From assembly GCF_000005505.3 (NCBI RefSeq), contig NC_016133.3:27072508-27136507 (forward strand): a stretch of DNA of 64,000 nucleotides, read 5' to 3'. Made by a program: the position numbers and the translations under genes. The notes under the pieces are model-generated. The model was given only the letters and a program-made list of their open reading frames with translations. It was not told where the DNA came from and ran no database searches. The stretch is from Brachypodium distachyon. Taxonomy: Eukaryota > Streptophyta > Magnoliopsida > Poales > Poaceae. Shown one piece after another: positions 23,096 to 34,099 of the stretch; position 1 is the stretch's first letter; each line of letters starts with the position of its first letter.

Positions 23096-26000
23096 TCGTC
23101 CTCGAGATTCCTGTTGGTTAGCAAAAAGGTGTGGGTGGTCTTCTCGAAGATCTTCCTCGCGTTCCCACGTAGCTTCTTCTTCGGTGTGGTGATTCCACTG
23201 AACCTTGCAGAATTTGATGGTCTTGGAACGGGTATGTCTTTCAGCTGCTTCCAAGATTCTGGTTGGTTTCTCTTCATATGTGAGATTGCTTTGAATCTCA
23301 ACTTCATCAAGTGAAACTGTATCCCTTAGTGGCGTATCGGCCATTTCCGGGTGGCACTTCTTTAACTGTGACACATGGAATACGTCGTGGACGCTTGTCA
23401 ACACTTCCGGTAACTCCAAGTAAGCTACCTCTCCTTGGCGTGCTAAAACCTTGTAGGGTCCAATAAAGCGTGGCACTAGTTTTCCTTTGATCCCAAATCT
23501 CTTAACTCCGCGTATCGAGGAAACTTTGAGATACGCTCTGTCACCAACCTCATGGGTGAACTCCCTTCGCTTGGAATCTGCATAACTCTTTTGCCTGGAT
23601 TGAGCTATCTTAAGCCTGTCTCGAATCAGCCTGACTTTCTCTTCGGCATCCTTTATCATGTCGGGCCCGAATAGACTACGGTCTCCTACACCATCCCATA
23701 GCAAAGGTGTCCTGGATTTCTTGCCATACAAAGCTTCAAATGGTGCCATTCCAATCCTCGCTTGAAAATTGTTGTTGTATGAGAACTCTGCATATGGTAC
23801 ATTCTCATCCCAGCTAGATCCATAGTTCACTCTTTCTGTTTGTCCATCCGTCTGTGGATGAAACACTGTGCTAAACTCTAGTCTCGTGCCTAGAGACTCG
23901 TGCAATTGTCCCCAAAATCTTGAGGTAAATTGGGTACCTCTGTCTGAAACGATCTCCTTGGGTACTCCATGTAGGCATACAATCCTAGACATGTAGCGTT
24001 TGGCCAACCGTGCACTTGTATAGGTGGTCTTCACAGGTATGAAATGGGCAACCTTGGTCAAACGATCAACTACAACCCATATTGAATCATAACCAGATCT
24101 TGTCCTTGGCAAGCCAGTGATGAAGTCCATGCCTACCTTATCCCATTTCCAATCTGGCACTGGCAATGGTCGTAGTAATCCAGCTGGTTTCTGATGTTCA
24201 GCCTTGACTCTGCTACAAACATCACACAGAGCGATATACTGAGTGATGTCTCGCTTCAATCCTGTCCACCAAAACTTTTCTTTCAAGTCCATGTACATCT
24301 TTGTATTACCAGGGTGGATTGAGTACGGTGAGTCATGAGCTTCTTGTAGTATTAGCATTCTGATCTCGGGGTCTTGTGGTACACAAATACGGTTCTCAAA
24401 CCACACGGTACCTTGATCGTTCTCAGCGAATCCTTTTGCCTTTTCAATCGCCATATTATCCTTTATCGTTCTAATTTCTGAGTCTTCTTTCTGGGCTTCT
24501 CTAATTCTGTCTAGCAGAGTGGGTTGTACTACCATGTTGGCTAAGTAACCTTCCGGAACTATCTCTAATCTGAGGTCCTTGAATTGCTCACACAATTCAG
24601 TAGGCAACTCTCCAGCTGTATGTCCATTACTGTATCCCTTGCGGCTCAAAGCGTCAGCTACTACATTAGCCTTGCCTGGATGATATTGAAGATTCAAATT
24701 ATAATCTTTGATTAACTCTAACCATCTTCTTTGTCTCAAGTTCAACTCCTTCTGGGTGAATATGTACTTCAAGCTCTTGTGATCGGTGAATAACTCACAA
24801 TGCTTTCCCATGAGATGGTGCCTCCAAGTCTTGAGTGCGTGCACCACAGATGCTAGTTCCAAATCATGAGTGGGGTAATTTCTCTCATGATTCTTAAGTT
24901 GTCTTGAGGCGTATGCTACAACTCTTCCTCCTTGCATCAAAACACATCCCAAACCTAGACGCGAGGCGTCACAGTACACTTGGAAATCTTCTAGTAGGTC
25001 GGGCAAAACAAGGATGGGTGCTGATACTAGCTTCTTCTTCAAATCCTGGAAACTTTCTTCACATTTTTTAGTCCATTCAAATTTCTTTTCTTTCTTAAAA
25101 AGCTCAGTCATATGTTTGGCTATCTTGGAGAAATTCTCTATGAACCTCCTGTAATATCCAGCAAGTCCTAAGAAGCTGCGAACTTCTCTGACGTTCTTAG
25201 GGACTTCCCATTCAGTCACCGCTGCTACTTTAGCGGGGTCAACGGCAACTCCGTTTCCTAACACAATGTGTCCCAAGAATCCTACTTCGGACAACCAAAA
25301 TTCACACTTGCTGAATTTTTCATAAAGCTTGTTCTCTCTGAGCTTTTCCATGATCAGACGCAAATGTTCTTCATGCTCTTCTTTGCTCTTCAAGTAGATC
25401 AAAATGTCGTCGATGAATACTACGACAAAATTATCCAAATATTCCATGAATACCTTGTTCATCATATTCATGAAGTATGCCGGGGCATTAGTTAATCCAA
25501 AAGGCATCACTGTGTACTCATACAGGCCATACCTAGTGGTAAATGCTGTCTTGGGTATGTCAACTTCTCGGATCTTTAACTGAAAGTAACCTGATCGAAG
25601 ATCGATCTTTGAGAATACACAAACTCCTTTCAATTGATCGAATAGATCACTGATTATGGGTAGTGGGTACTTGTTCTTTATCGTCACCTCATTTAGTGAA
25701 CGATAGTCTATGCACATCCTTTGGCTTTTGTCTTTCTTTTCCATAAATAGAACAGGTGCTCCCCATGGTGATGAGCTAGGGTGAATAAATCCTTTAGTCA
25801 ACTGTTCTGCAAGTTGCTTCTTCAGTTCCTTCAATTCATCTACAGCCATCTTATACGGTCTCTTGGCTATAGGTCCACTTCCGGGCAATAACTCAATAAG
25901 AAATTCCACGTCTCGGTCCGGTGGCATGCCTGGTAATTCTTCTGGAAATACATCCGGATATTCTTTCACTATCGGTACATCCTCTAGGCTAACCCCCTTA

Positions 26001-26917
26001 AGAGAATTCACCTTGGGTAACTCAAGCTCATAGGTTGACTTGAAGCGGATTCGCTTCTTCTCTAGAGTTGTGAGTGTAATTGTCCTCTTGACACGGTCTA
26101 TTAGTCTTTCATACTTGGCTAGCCAATCCATTCCTAGGATGACATCCAAGCCTTTTGATCCTAGCACTATCAGGTCTATGGAGAAGTTGTGTTTTCCAAT
26201 TTCTAGTGTCAGCATTCGGCATTCATAAGCCGTTAACATCTCTCCCCTTGGTGACTTCACCTTCATAGGGTTCACTAAGGTACTAGTGGTTAATCCATTC
26301 TTATGCACAAAACTCCTTGAGATGAAAGAATGCGATGCACCGGTATCAAACAGTATGAGTGCTTCAAAAGAATTTAGACGGAAGGTGCCGATTACGATAC
26401 CTTTCTCCTCCGTGATTTCCTCTATGCTGACGTGGTTCACATTGCCCTTCTGGAATGGGTTAGGCTTTGCTCCGGCCTCATTGAACTTCTCCGGACAATC
26501 ATTGGAGTAGTGCTCCATCTTGTGACACTTAGAGCATTGCACTTGGCTCAGATCCCTGCCAGTGGTGCGGTTCTGCCCTGGGTTGCCTCCATTGTTATGG
26601 GCACTGCCCTTGTAGTTGTTGGTCCTTGAATGTTGGTGCTGATGGTTCTGGCTGCCATTACCTACCCGGTGGTGGTGGTGTCCTTGATTTCCATGGCGGT
26701 GATGGTGCCCACTCCCTCCATGGTGACTGATGATTTCCACCATGCTTAACCATCGAAGAGCTGCCACTACCCTCGTACGAGGTGCGTGGCTTCTAGTGTG
26801 AACCAGCATGGTTGTTGCCATGGTGAGGCCTTCTCCTCCGGTTTTCCATCTGATTCTGCTTGTTCTCCAGAATAATGGCTTTGTCCATGAGGGACCGGTA
26901 GGTAGGGATGTAAACAA
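23084..26917 (-). pseudogene. Element C pol polyprotein with chromodomain
   Basis: The open frame of 1,277 codons is unusually long for a broken element. Visible in order are a His/Gly/Asn-rich stretch, the zinc knuckle [14 protein letters not shown], protease [14 protein letters not shown] with FIDDIL as the catalytic box, RNase H ([16 protein letters not shown]), integrase HHCC zinc finger ([17 protein letters not shown]) and DDE core ([22 protein letters not shown]), and a C-terminal chromodomain ending [15 protein letters not shown]. The first part of the frame is out of phase with gag. In the integrase, TERVN is followed directly by YGSSWDEN. Related elements have about 15 more residues there, so an in-frame deletion is inferred. 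It would otherwise encode the enzymes for reverse transcription and integration. Confidence 0.85.
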
Positions 26918-27482
26918 CTGCCAGTTGAACGGCGAGTTCGTCGTTCAAGCCATCCAAAAACCTTTCCCGGCGTTTTGCATCAGTGTTGACGTCGTCCGGG
27001 GCATAGTGAGACAACTTGTTGAAAGCTTCAATGTACTCTGACACACTCCTGTTCCCTTGCCTCAGTTTGTGGAATTCCCTCTTCTTTAAGCTCAGTACAC
27101 CCGCTGAGATGTGGGCGGTGCGGAAGGCATATTGAAACATTTCCCATGTTACTTCTTTCATGGGAGTGGTAATCTGATAGGTCTCCCACCAAGCTGTGGC
27201 AGGTCCTTCAAGTAGGTGAGCAGCAAACCTCACCTTGTCAGCTTCAATGCAACCCACTGTTACTAGGCATTTGCTCACTGAACGGAGCCAATCATCAGCC
27301 ACAATCGGTTCCGAGGAACTGGCGAAAGTAGGTGGGCGCAACCTCAGAAATCTGGCTAACATGTCCACTTGAGGTGGTGGGTTGGGGTGCTGGTTGTTGT
27401 GGTGGTGGTTGTTGTTGTTGTTGTTCATCTGTTGGGTCAAGGCTTGCAGGATTTGGGTCTGTGCGGCCAGTAGTTGTTGCAT
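26793..27482 (-). pseudogene. Element C gag, N-terminally truncated
   Basis: The frame starts at an internal Met ([10 protein letters not shown]) that corresponds to residue 26 or so of the element D gag. It contains the retrotransposon gag block ([38 protein letters not shown]) and ends with a TAG after NNHAGSH, where D reads on through HQKPRI. It overlaps the pol frame in another phase, so at least one frameshift lies downstream. Confidence 0.8.
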
Positions 27483-27486
27483 GGTG

Positions 27487-27762
27487 CGGACACTAATCTC
27501 TTCTTTAACTCCTGGAAACTTTCTTCACATTTCTCGTTCCAGGCGAACTTCTTCTCTTTCTTTAATTGTTCGGTCATAGGTTTAGCAATCTTGGAGAAGT
27601 TCTCAATGAATCTTCGATAGTATCTAGCGAGTCCTAGGAAACTGCGGATATCTCCAACGTTCTTAGGTGACTTCCATTCTGTAACAGCGGTCACCTTAGC
27701 TGGGTCGACAGCTACTCCTGCTCCTGACACGATGTGTCCGAGGAAACTGACTTCTGACAACC
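27487..27762 (-). pseudogene. Element D RT, distal fragment
   Basis: [20 protein letters not shown] and [16 protein letters not shown] mark the C-terminal part of the RT and its connection to RNase H. The frame continues exactly the RT that stops at 30834 once the solo LTR and one target-duplication copy are disregarded. It ends after KKRLVSAP, where element C gag begins. Confidence 0.8.
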
Positions 27763-27767
27763 AAAAG

Positions 27768-30700
27768 TGAAGCGACCACCCTCATACACGGGTTCGAGCT
27801 CTGTGCTTTAGTGCTAGTCCCTGGATCGATTCACTAGCACACACAGATTCAAGATGTAATATCATAGAACAAAGGTCTCAATATTACAACACAACATCCA
27901 GAACTTAAAAGTACTTACAACTCACATAACCCCATGGGTTAGCTGGAAATAAAACAATAGTTCAACAACGGAAAGCGAAAGATACAAGGGCACATCAATA
28001 CCACGGTGAGAGCGTGTTGGAATGTAGGCCCGTAACCCAAACAAGCAGAACGTACATCTTACTCGTCGTCGGAGCTTTCTGCATCATTAAACGATGCAGC
28101 CACTAGGGTCAATACATTGAATGTATTGGCAAGATTCCCCAGGAGTTATAACAGAACCTACCAAGTATATGCATAATGTGGCAAAATGGGGTTCAAGGCT
28201 ATTTGCATAAAAGCTTAGTTGTTGAATCAAGTGCTCCTACCCTGTTCAAACCATTCATTTTATTTAAGAAATTAGAATGAGTGAGACTTTCCTTACAGCT
28301 CCACATCTAGTTGCTCAAATTGTCCATTGCGGGGACACGGCTAAGTACTTAGTTTTGACGCTCTCGAGAGTTTGTACACATTCCCCACAAGAAACCGACG
28401 TATTAATCCCTTGCTGTCCTCAGGGTAGAGTAGCAACGGCATTAATTACGAGATTTTCAGAGGTAATTCCCTAAACCACGAGAGAATCACGCTCCCCCTG
28501 CACATTCTACCTCGGTACAATTTCTCGGGTCTAGGTTCATACAACTTACTCTTGTCTCGCCAGAGCCCATATAGCATTGTGGTTGTACTGGAAGCTGCTA
28601 AATAGAAAACTAGTCCAGTCTCGGTTACCCCAGGTGGCATTCCACATTTGCACCGTAGGCGCTCCCCGAATCCACGGGAGACACGTCCATGGACGATCCA
28701 TTCCTGAATCCACAGGAACTCGAATCAGAGGGACCCATAGAAATGGACCTGACGCCGCTAATCCTCAAAATCTTCAAAGCAGCCCACCCAGGACCGTTCA
28801 TTGAATTAGTTGTTTTGCCTTACATCTAATAAAACATTTCATATCGCCAAAGGCATAACAATATCATAATGTAGTTATTTCCCCCACGATACTACCATAG
28901 CCTAGCATTCAACTACAATCGATGGCAATTTTGGTAGTAAGGTAATGGCAAGGGTAACTATACTACCTGGGATTTATAGCTAGCATAGAGGTACGAGTAA
29001 TATTCCTAATGCATCTAATAAAACATCTAGTGCATAATAAAATATTTGGGAGAACGATCAAAGTGAACTTGCCTTGTCCAAGGTTGTGGTAGCTCTCGCA
29101 CTCTTCGCAACAACAAGGAATACACTCCACACAATCTAAAATAAAAGAAAGCATACACACAATAAACACAACATTCAATACAAAAATCATGCCATGATGG
29201 ATATGCCATGATGGTGCACACAAAGGTTACTTCTAAAGTAAAAAGTTTTGTTTCTGTTTCGAAAGGTGTTTCAAATGATTTGGACAGATTATACAACATC
29301 AAAGAGGTAATTACTATGCATGAAACAAGGATAGGGTTTAAATTAAAAAGTTGTGTGGTTTTTGCAACATAGAGCAAGATTTAAACTTGTATGCCATTAT
29401 TATTCAAAATAATTTTCTTCTGGTCCTAATGGACGGAGAGCATGCTCAAATAATTTTACAGCAAGCTAACATGCTCAAAACTATTTTGAAACAATTCATT
29501 TGAAATTTAAACCATATTCAAGCATTCTGTAATTTGCTTCTGACAAAATTGTTCAAAATTGAAATTGGACTGTGACAAAATATCCTACAAGTTGTGACGA
29601 TTCCAGAAAGGTGCGGATCACAAATTTTGGACAAACGGTTTGAAAGATATGATGCTTTGAAGTTAGAGGGGCTTTTCTGCAAAAGTGCAATTTTTATTTC
29701 GACCGAAAATAAAAACTAGAAAGAAATCCGGCCACGTGGCGTGACGGGGTTGGCCGGAAGCTAGGGCTTCTCTGGCGGCGCGAGGGGCCGGACGGCGGCG
29801 GGCGGCGGCGCGGGCGCTATGCGGCGGCGCGGGGTGGAGCGGCGGACGGGCGGCTCGGGCTCGGAGACGGGCGACGGCGCGGCGCGCGGAGAGCACGGGC
29901 GGCGGCGGACGGCGGCGGACGGCGGCCGGGCGCTGCGGAGGTCCAAAAACAGAACGGCACGTGTCATGGGGTGCGGAACGAGGAGAGGAGAGAGGTTAGG
30001 GGGTCGGTGCGGGGAAAGGCTCACCGGAACGGCGGCGAAAACGCGAAGAACGGCGACGACAGAGACGAACTCCAGCGAGCAATTACTTTCTAACCGCAGC
30101 GAAATTGGACGTGAGGTTTGGGGGAAGAGAAAGAGGAGGCCGAGAGATACAAAGTTACGTGCGAGGTTCGGGTATGGAGTCGTGAACGAGCGGTACTCGG
30201 AGTGGGCGTCGTGGGCAGTTCCTCCGGGAGAATCGGAGTCGGTTGGAGGTAGGAGATGATAGCGGTGCCCACTGCCAGTGGCCGCGGGCGGCTCGGGCGC
30301 GGCTGAGGTGGTCGGTCCGGTCCGGTTCGGCCGGTTGGACCGGTTCGGCCGGTTTCCTTCGGTTTTTCTTTTCTTTCTTTCTATTTTCTTTTTTTGAACT
30401 CCAATTTTGATTCAAGGCTCCAAATCACTCCAAATAAATTTTAACAAAATTAGTAAAATCATATTTTTCATATGATCTAACTTTTGGAACAAGAATTTCC
30501 TCAAAATAAACATTTGAAAATATGCCTATAAAATGGTTTTTAGGGCCCTTAAACTATCGAAATAAATTATTTTTCAAAATAATTTCAAAAGCCAATTTAT
30601 GGGACAGCTATATATAAGCATTAAATCCCTTTTTATACCAATACCCTCATGGGCTAAAACACAAAATGCTTAAAAGCAAGAATCAAGGCCCAAAATCAAA

Positions 30701-30828
30701 TAAAGGCATTTTTGCATAAGGGTTTTCTGGACAAATTTTAGGGTTTTTGAAAGTGATTAAATGCAATGGTGACATGATGCTCATTATATGCAATGCATAA
30801 GAAGGATTTTGAAAATTGGGATGTTACA
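27768..30828 (-). mobile_element. Solo LTR of the element C family (3,061 bp)
   Basis: On the minus strand it starts TGTAACATCCC and ends GGTCGCTTCA, so it has TG...CA ends. AAAAG flanks both sides exactly (27763-27767 and 30829-30833). No internal sequence is present between the LTR ends. It is inserted in the RT of element D. Its last 1.85 kb matches the element C 3' LTR closely. It contains an AT-rich half (28800-29700), a very GC-rich block (29740-30330) and an AT-rich end. Formation by recombination between the two LTRs of a full element is the known route for solo LTRs. Confidence 0.92.
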
Positions 30829-30833
30829 AAAAG

Positions 30834-33127
30834 TCACACTTCCTGAATTTGGCGTACAACTTGTGCGCTCTCAGCTGCTCTAAAACCATGCGCAGGCGCT
30901 GCTCATGCTCTTCCTTCCTCTTGGAATAGATCAAAATGTCATCGATGAACACCACGACAAACTTGTCCAAGAATTCCATGAACACCTTGTTCATCATGTT
31001 CATGAAGTATGCTGGTGCATTGGTCAATCCAAATGGCATCACGGTATACTCATAAAGTCTATACCTAGTGGTGAATGCCGTTTTGGGTATATCCATCTCT
31101 CGGATTTTTAGCTGAAAATACCCTGATCGCAGATCGATCTTTGAGAACACATAGGCTCCTTCCAACTGGTCGAATAGATCGTTGATGATAGGCAAGGGGT
31201 ATTTATTTTTTATCATCACCTCATTTAGTGAACGATAGTTAATGCACATCCGTTGGCTCTTGTCCTTATTCTCCACAAACAGGACAGGTGCTCCCCATGG
31301 TGATGAACTGGGGCGGATGTAACCTTTCGTTAACTGTTCAGCTAGCTGATTCTTCAATTCCTTTAACTCATCCACAGCCATCTTATATGATCTCTTGGCT
31401 ATGGGTCCACTTCCAGGCATCAATTCGATGAGAAACTCGACATCATGGTCTGGTGGCATACCTAGCAACTCTTCCGGGAAGACATCCGGAAACTCATTCA
31501 CTATTGGAGCCTCGTTCAGGCTAACCCCCTTAAGAGAATTGACCTTAGGTCTCTTAAGTTCAAAAACATACTTGAAACAGATTCTCTTATTCTCTGGGGT
31601 GGTGAGGGTGATGGTTCTTCTGACACAGTCTATGAATCCCTCATACTTGACCAGCCAATCCATTCCTAGTAAGACATCCAAACCCTTGGACCCTATTATT
31701 ATTAGGCCCGTGGGGAAGGTGTGTTTCCCTATTTCCAAACTTAGCCCGCGGCTGTCATAGGCGGCTATCAATTCTCCCCCTGGTGAATTTACCTTCATGG
31801 GGTTTGCTAGTGTGCTAATCGGTAATCCATTTTGATGCACAAAACCTCTTGAGATGAACGAATGGGATGCACCGGTATCAAACAATACTAAAGCTTTAAA
31901 TGAATTAATGCTAAAGATACCGATGACTATACCTTGTTCCTCGGTGATCTCTTCCACGTCGATGTGGTTCACGTTGCCCTTCTGGAATGGGTTTGGTTTA
32001 ACCACATTCCCTGTCATCCTCTCCGGGCAATCGTTGGAGTAGTGCCCCATCTTGTGGCACTTGAAGCACTCCACCTGGCTCATGTCCCTGCTAGGATTGC
32101 GGTTCTGCCCGGCTCCATTGCCGTTGGTGTGGCCCTTTCCATTGCCATTTTGGTTTCCACCTCCATTGTGGTTACCATTCCCGTTGTGGTGCCTCGGGAG
32201 CTGCTGCTGCTGCTGATTCTGCTGCTGGTGATTGCTGCTGCCGTTGTTGTTTCCGGTATGGCGGTTCTGATGGCCATACCCTCCACTGCATCTGTCGTTG
32301 TAGCCCCCGGCCTTGTGCACAGACGAACTGCCACTGCCGTCCTGGGTGATACGCGGCTTCTGATGAGGCCCCGCGTGAGAGCCTCCCTGGTGGAGTCTCC
32401 TCTTGCGGTTCTCCATCTGATGGAGCTTGTTCTCCAACACAATCGCCTTGTCAACGAGCGATTGGTAGGTAGGAGTGTAAGCAACAGCCAACTGAACGGA
32501 GAGTTCATCGTTCAACGCGTCCAAGAATCTCTCTCGGCGCTTGGCATCCGTGATCACCTCGTCCGGCGCATGGCGGGCGAGGCTATTGAACTGGTCGATG
32601 AACTCGACCACTGTGCGGCTTCCCTGTCTGAGTCGTAGAAATTCCTTCTTCTTCAGATTAAGCACCCCTGCTGAGATGTGGGCGGTGCGGAAAGCTTCTT
32701 GGAACATATCCCATGTGACATGCTCGATAGGGGTGGTGATCTGGTAATTCTCCCACCACGAAGCAGCTGGTCCTTCGAATAGGTGAGCTGCAAACCGCAC
32801 TTTCTCTTCCTCAGTGCAGTTGATGGTCACCAAGTCCTTGTTAACACAGCGGAGCCAGTCGTCTGCCACGATTGGCTCTGGTGAGCTGGAGAAGGTGGGT
32901 GGGCGCAAACGCAAGAACCTGGTCAGCATATCCACTTGTGGAGGGTGGTGTTGCTGGTTGTTGGGGTTCTGCTGGTGGTTGGCGTTGTTGTTGGCTAACT
33001 GCTGAGTGATCATCTGAAAGAATTGGGTCTGTGCTGCCAACAGTTGCTGCATGGTTGCAGCATTCCCTTCTGCGTCGGCATTGTTAGCCTCGGCGTTGTT
33101 GGTGGGGTTCTGGCGTCTCAGAGGCAT
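30834..33127 (-). pseudogene. Element D gag-protease-RT polyprotein, interrupted
   Basis: A single clean frame starts at ATG 33127 ([16 protein letters not shown]). It shows gag ([22 protein letters not shown]), an Asn/Gln/Gly/His-rich linker, zinc knuckle [14 protein letters not shown], protease [12 protein letters not shown] and RT with [18 protein letters not shown]. It runs to KFRKCDF, where the solo LTR begins. No stop codon or frameshift occurs in about 765 codons, which suggests a relatively recent element before it was interrupted. Confidence 0.88.
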
Positions 33128-33424
33128 CTGTTTAGGGTAGCATAGATGAGGAAACAGATAGAATAGAGCTAAGGATGTCTAAGACCCCACAAATCAAGGT
33201 ATTGACACAAGCATATCTCAATCATGCACTCAATCATTCATAAAAAGGTTTTTGAAAAAGATAGCAAATCACACTTGTTCATGATGGGACACTACCCATA
33301 AGAAAAGAGTACGAGTAAAAAGCAATCGATCTACATTGCCATACACATGGATTGTATGGTCAATGACTAACTCGCAATACTAAAACCGATAAGGACTGAT
33401 AAAAACTGGCAGGCATCAACAAGT
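33128..33424 (-). other. Spacer between the element D extra ORF and gag
   Basis: About 300 bp of AT-rich sequence without coding signal. It would be the untranslated leader just upstream of gag. No primer-binding site was recognised. Confidence 0.5.
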
Positions 33425-34079
33425 CTAAGGGAGTGTGGTTGATGGTGCGGTCCCGTTCGCCTTCCTCTTGGAGCGGGTGTTGGTGGTAGGGGTGTCCATC
33501 TCGTGGAACTCTTGGGGCTCCTCCTCCTCAGTCGGTTCCTCCTCCTGAGGCTCCATCTCCTGATCCTGTGGCGGAGGTGGGAACTGGACAGCCGCCGGTG
33601 CTGCAGCTGGTGCGGCTGCGGCTGCGGCTGCGATGAATGCCTGGAACTGCTCGCAGTAGTAGCGAGCCTGGTCCCTCTCATACTGCAGCTGTTCGATGGC
33701 ATCTCCCATGTTGAGGACCGTGTTCTCCAACACGGCCTTGTCCTCCAGCCACTGGGTCTTCTCTCCCATCAGATTACCAACCTGCTCCTCGGCTAGGTCG
33801 GCCCTGGTCATCTCGTGCTCGAGGCAAGACTCCAAGATTACCAACCTGCTCCTCGGCTAGGTCGGCCCTGGTCATCTCGTGCTCGAGGCAAGACTCCAAG
33901 TCCACGGTGTTTATCTCCATGTTCTCGAAGTGGGTCGTCACTAGGGTGGCATCCTCGTCGTTGGTTGTTGCCACTGCCGTGCATGCATTGTTCTGCCTTC
34001 CAAAGAGGACGAAGGGGGAGTCCTCTGGAACATGTTCAACGGCATCGACTTCAAGAATTTTCAGAACATGTTCACCCAA
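33425..34079 (-). pseudogene. Extra ORF upstream of element D gag, frameshifted
   Basis: Two overlapping minus-strand frames (33774-34079 and 33425-33844) encode parts of one protein. A 64-bp tandem duplication at 33771-33898 shifts the phase between them. Visible features are an acidic N-terminal part, a heptad-like segment (WLEDKAVLENTVLNMGDAIE), an Ala/Pro-rich stretch, a glutamate-rich tract (EMEPQEEEPTEEEEPQE) and a basic cluster RSKRK near the end. I do not recognise a family. It sits between LTR and gag, where most chromoviruses have only a leader. It could be an element-specific accessory protein or captured host sequence. Confidence 0.5.
33771..33898. repeat. 64-bp perfect tandem duplication
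   Basis: Two head-to-tail copies (33771-33834 and 33835-33898) begin AGATTACCAACCTGCTCCTC and appear identical. Because 64 is not a multiple of three, the duplication breaks the reading frame it lies in. Confidence 0.9.
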
Positions 34080-34099
34080 ACCACCTGAGGGACCCGTGC

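Larger units (their letters stand above)
21212..27486 (-). mobile_element. Element C: truncated chromovirus (Ty3/Gypsy, Tekay/Del-like)
   Basis: On the minus strand the order is gag, zinc knuckle, protease, RT, RNase H, integrase, chromodomain, polypurine tract, 3' LTR. The chromodomain at the integrase end and the long LTR that begins TGTAACATCCC point to a Tekay/Del-type chromovirus. The 5' LTR and the first part of gag are missing at the right edge, where it joins element D. The 3' LTR is cut at the left edge, where it joins element A. A stop and a frameshift lie between gag and pol. Confidence 0.85.
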
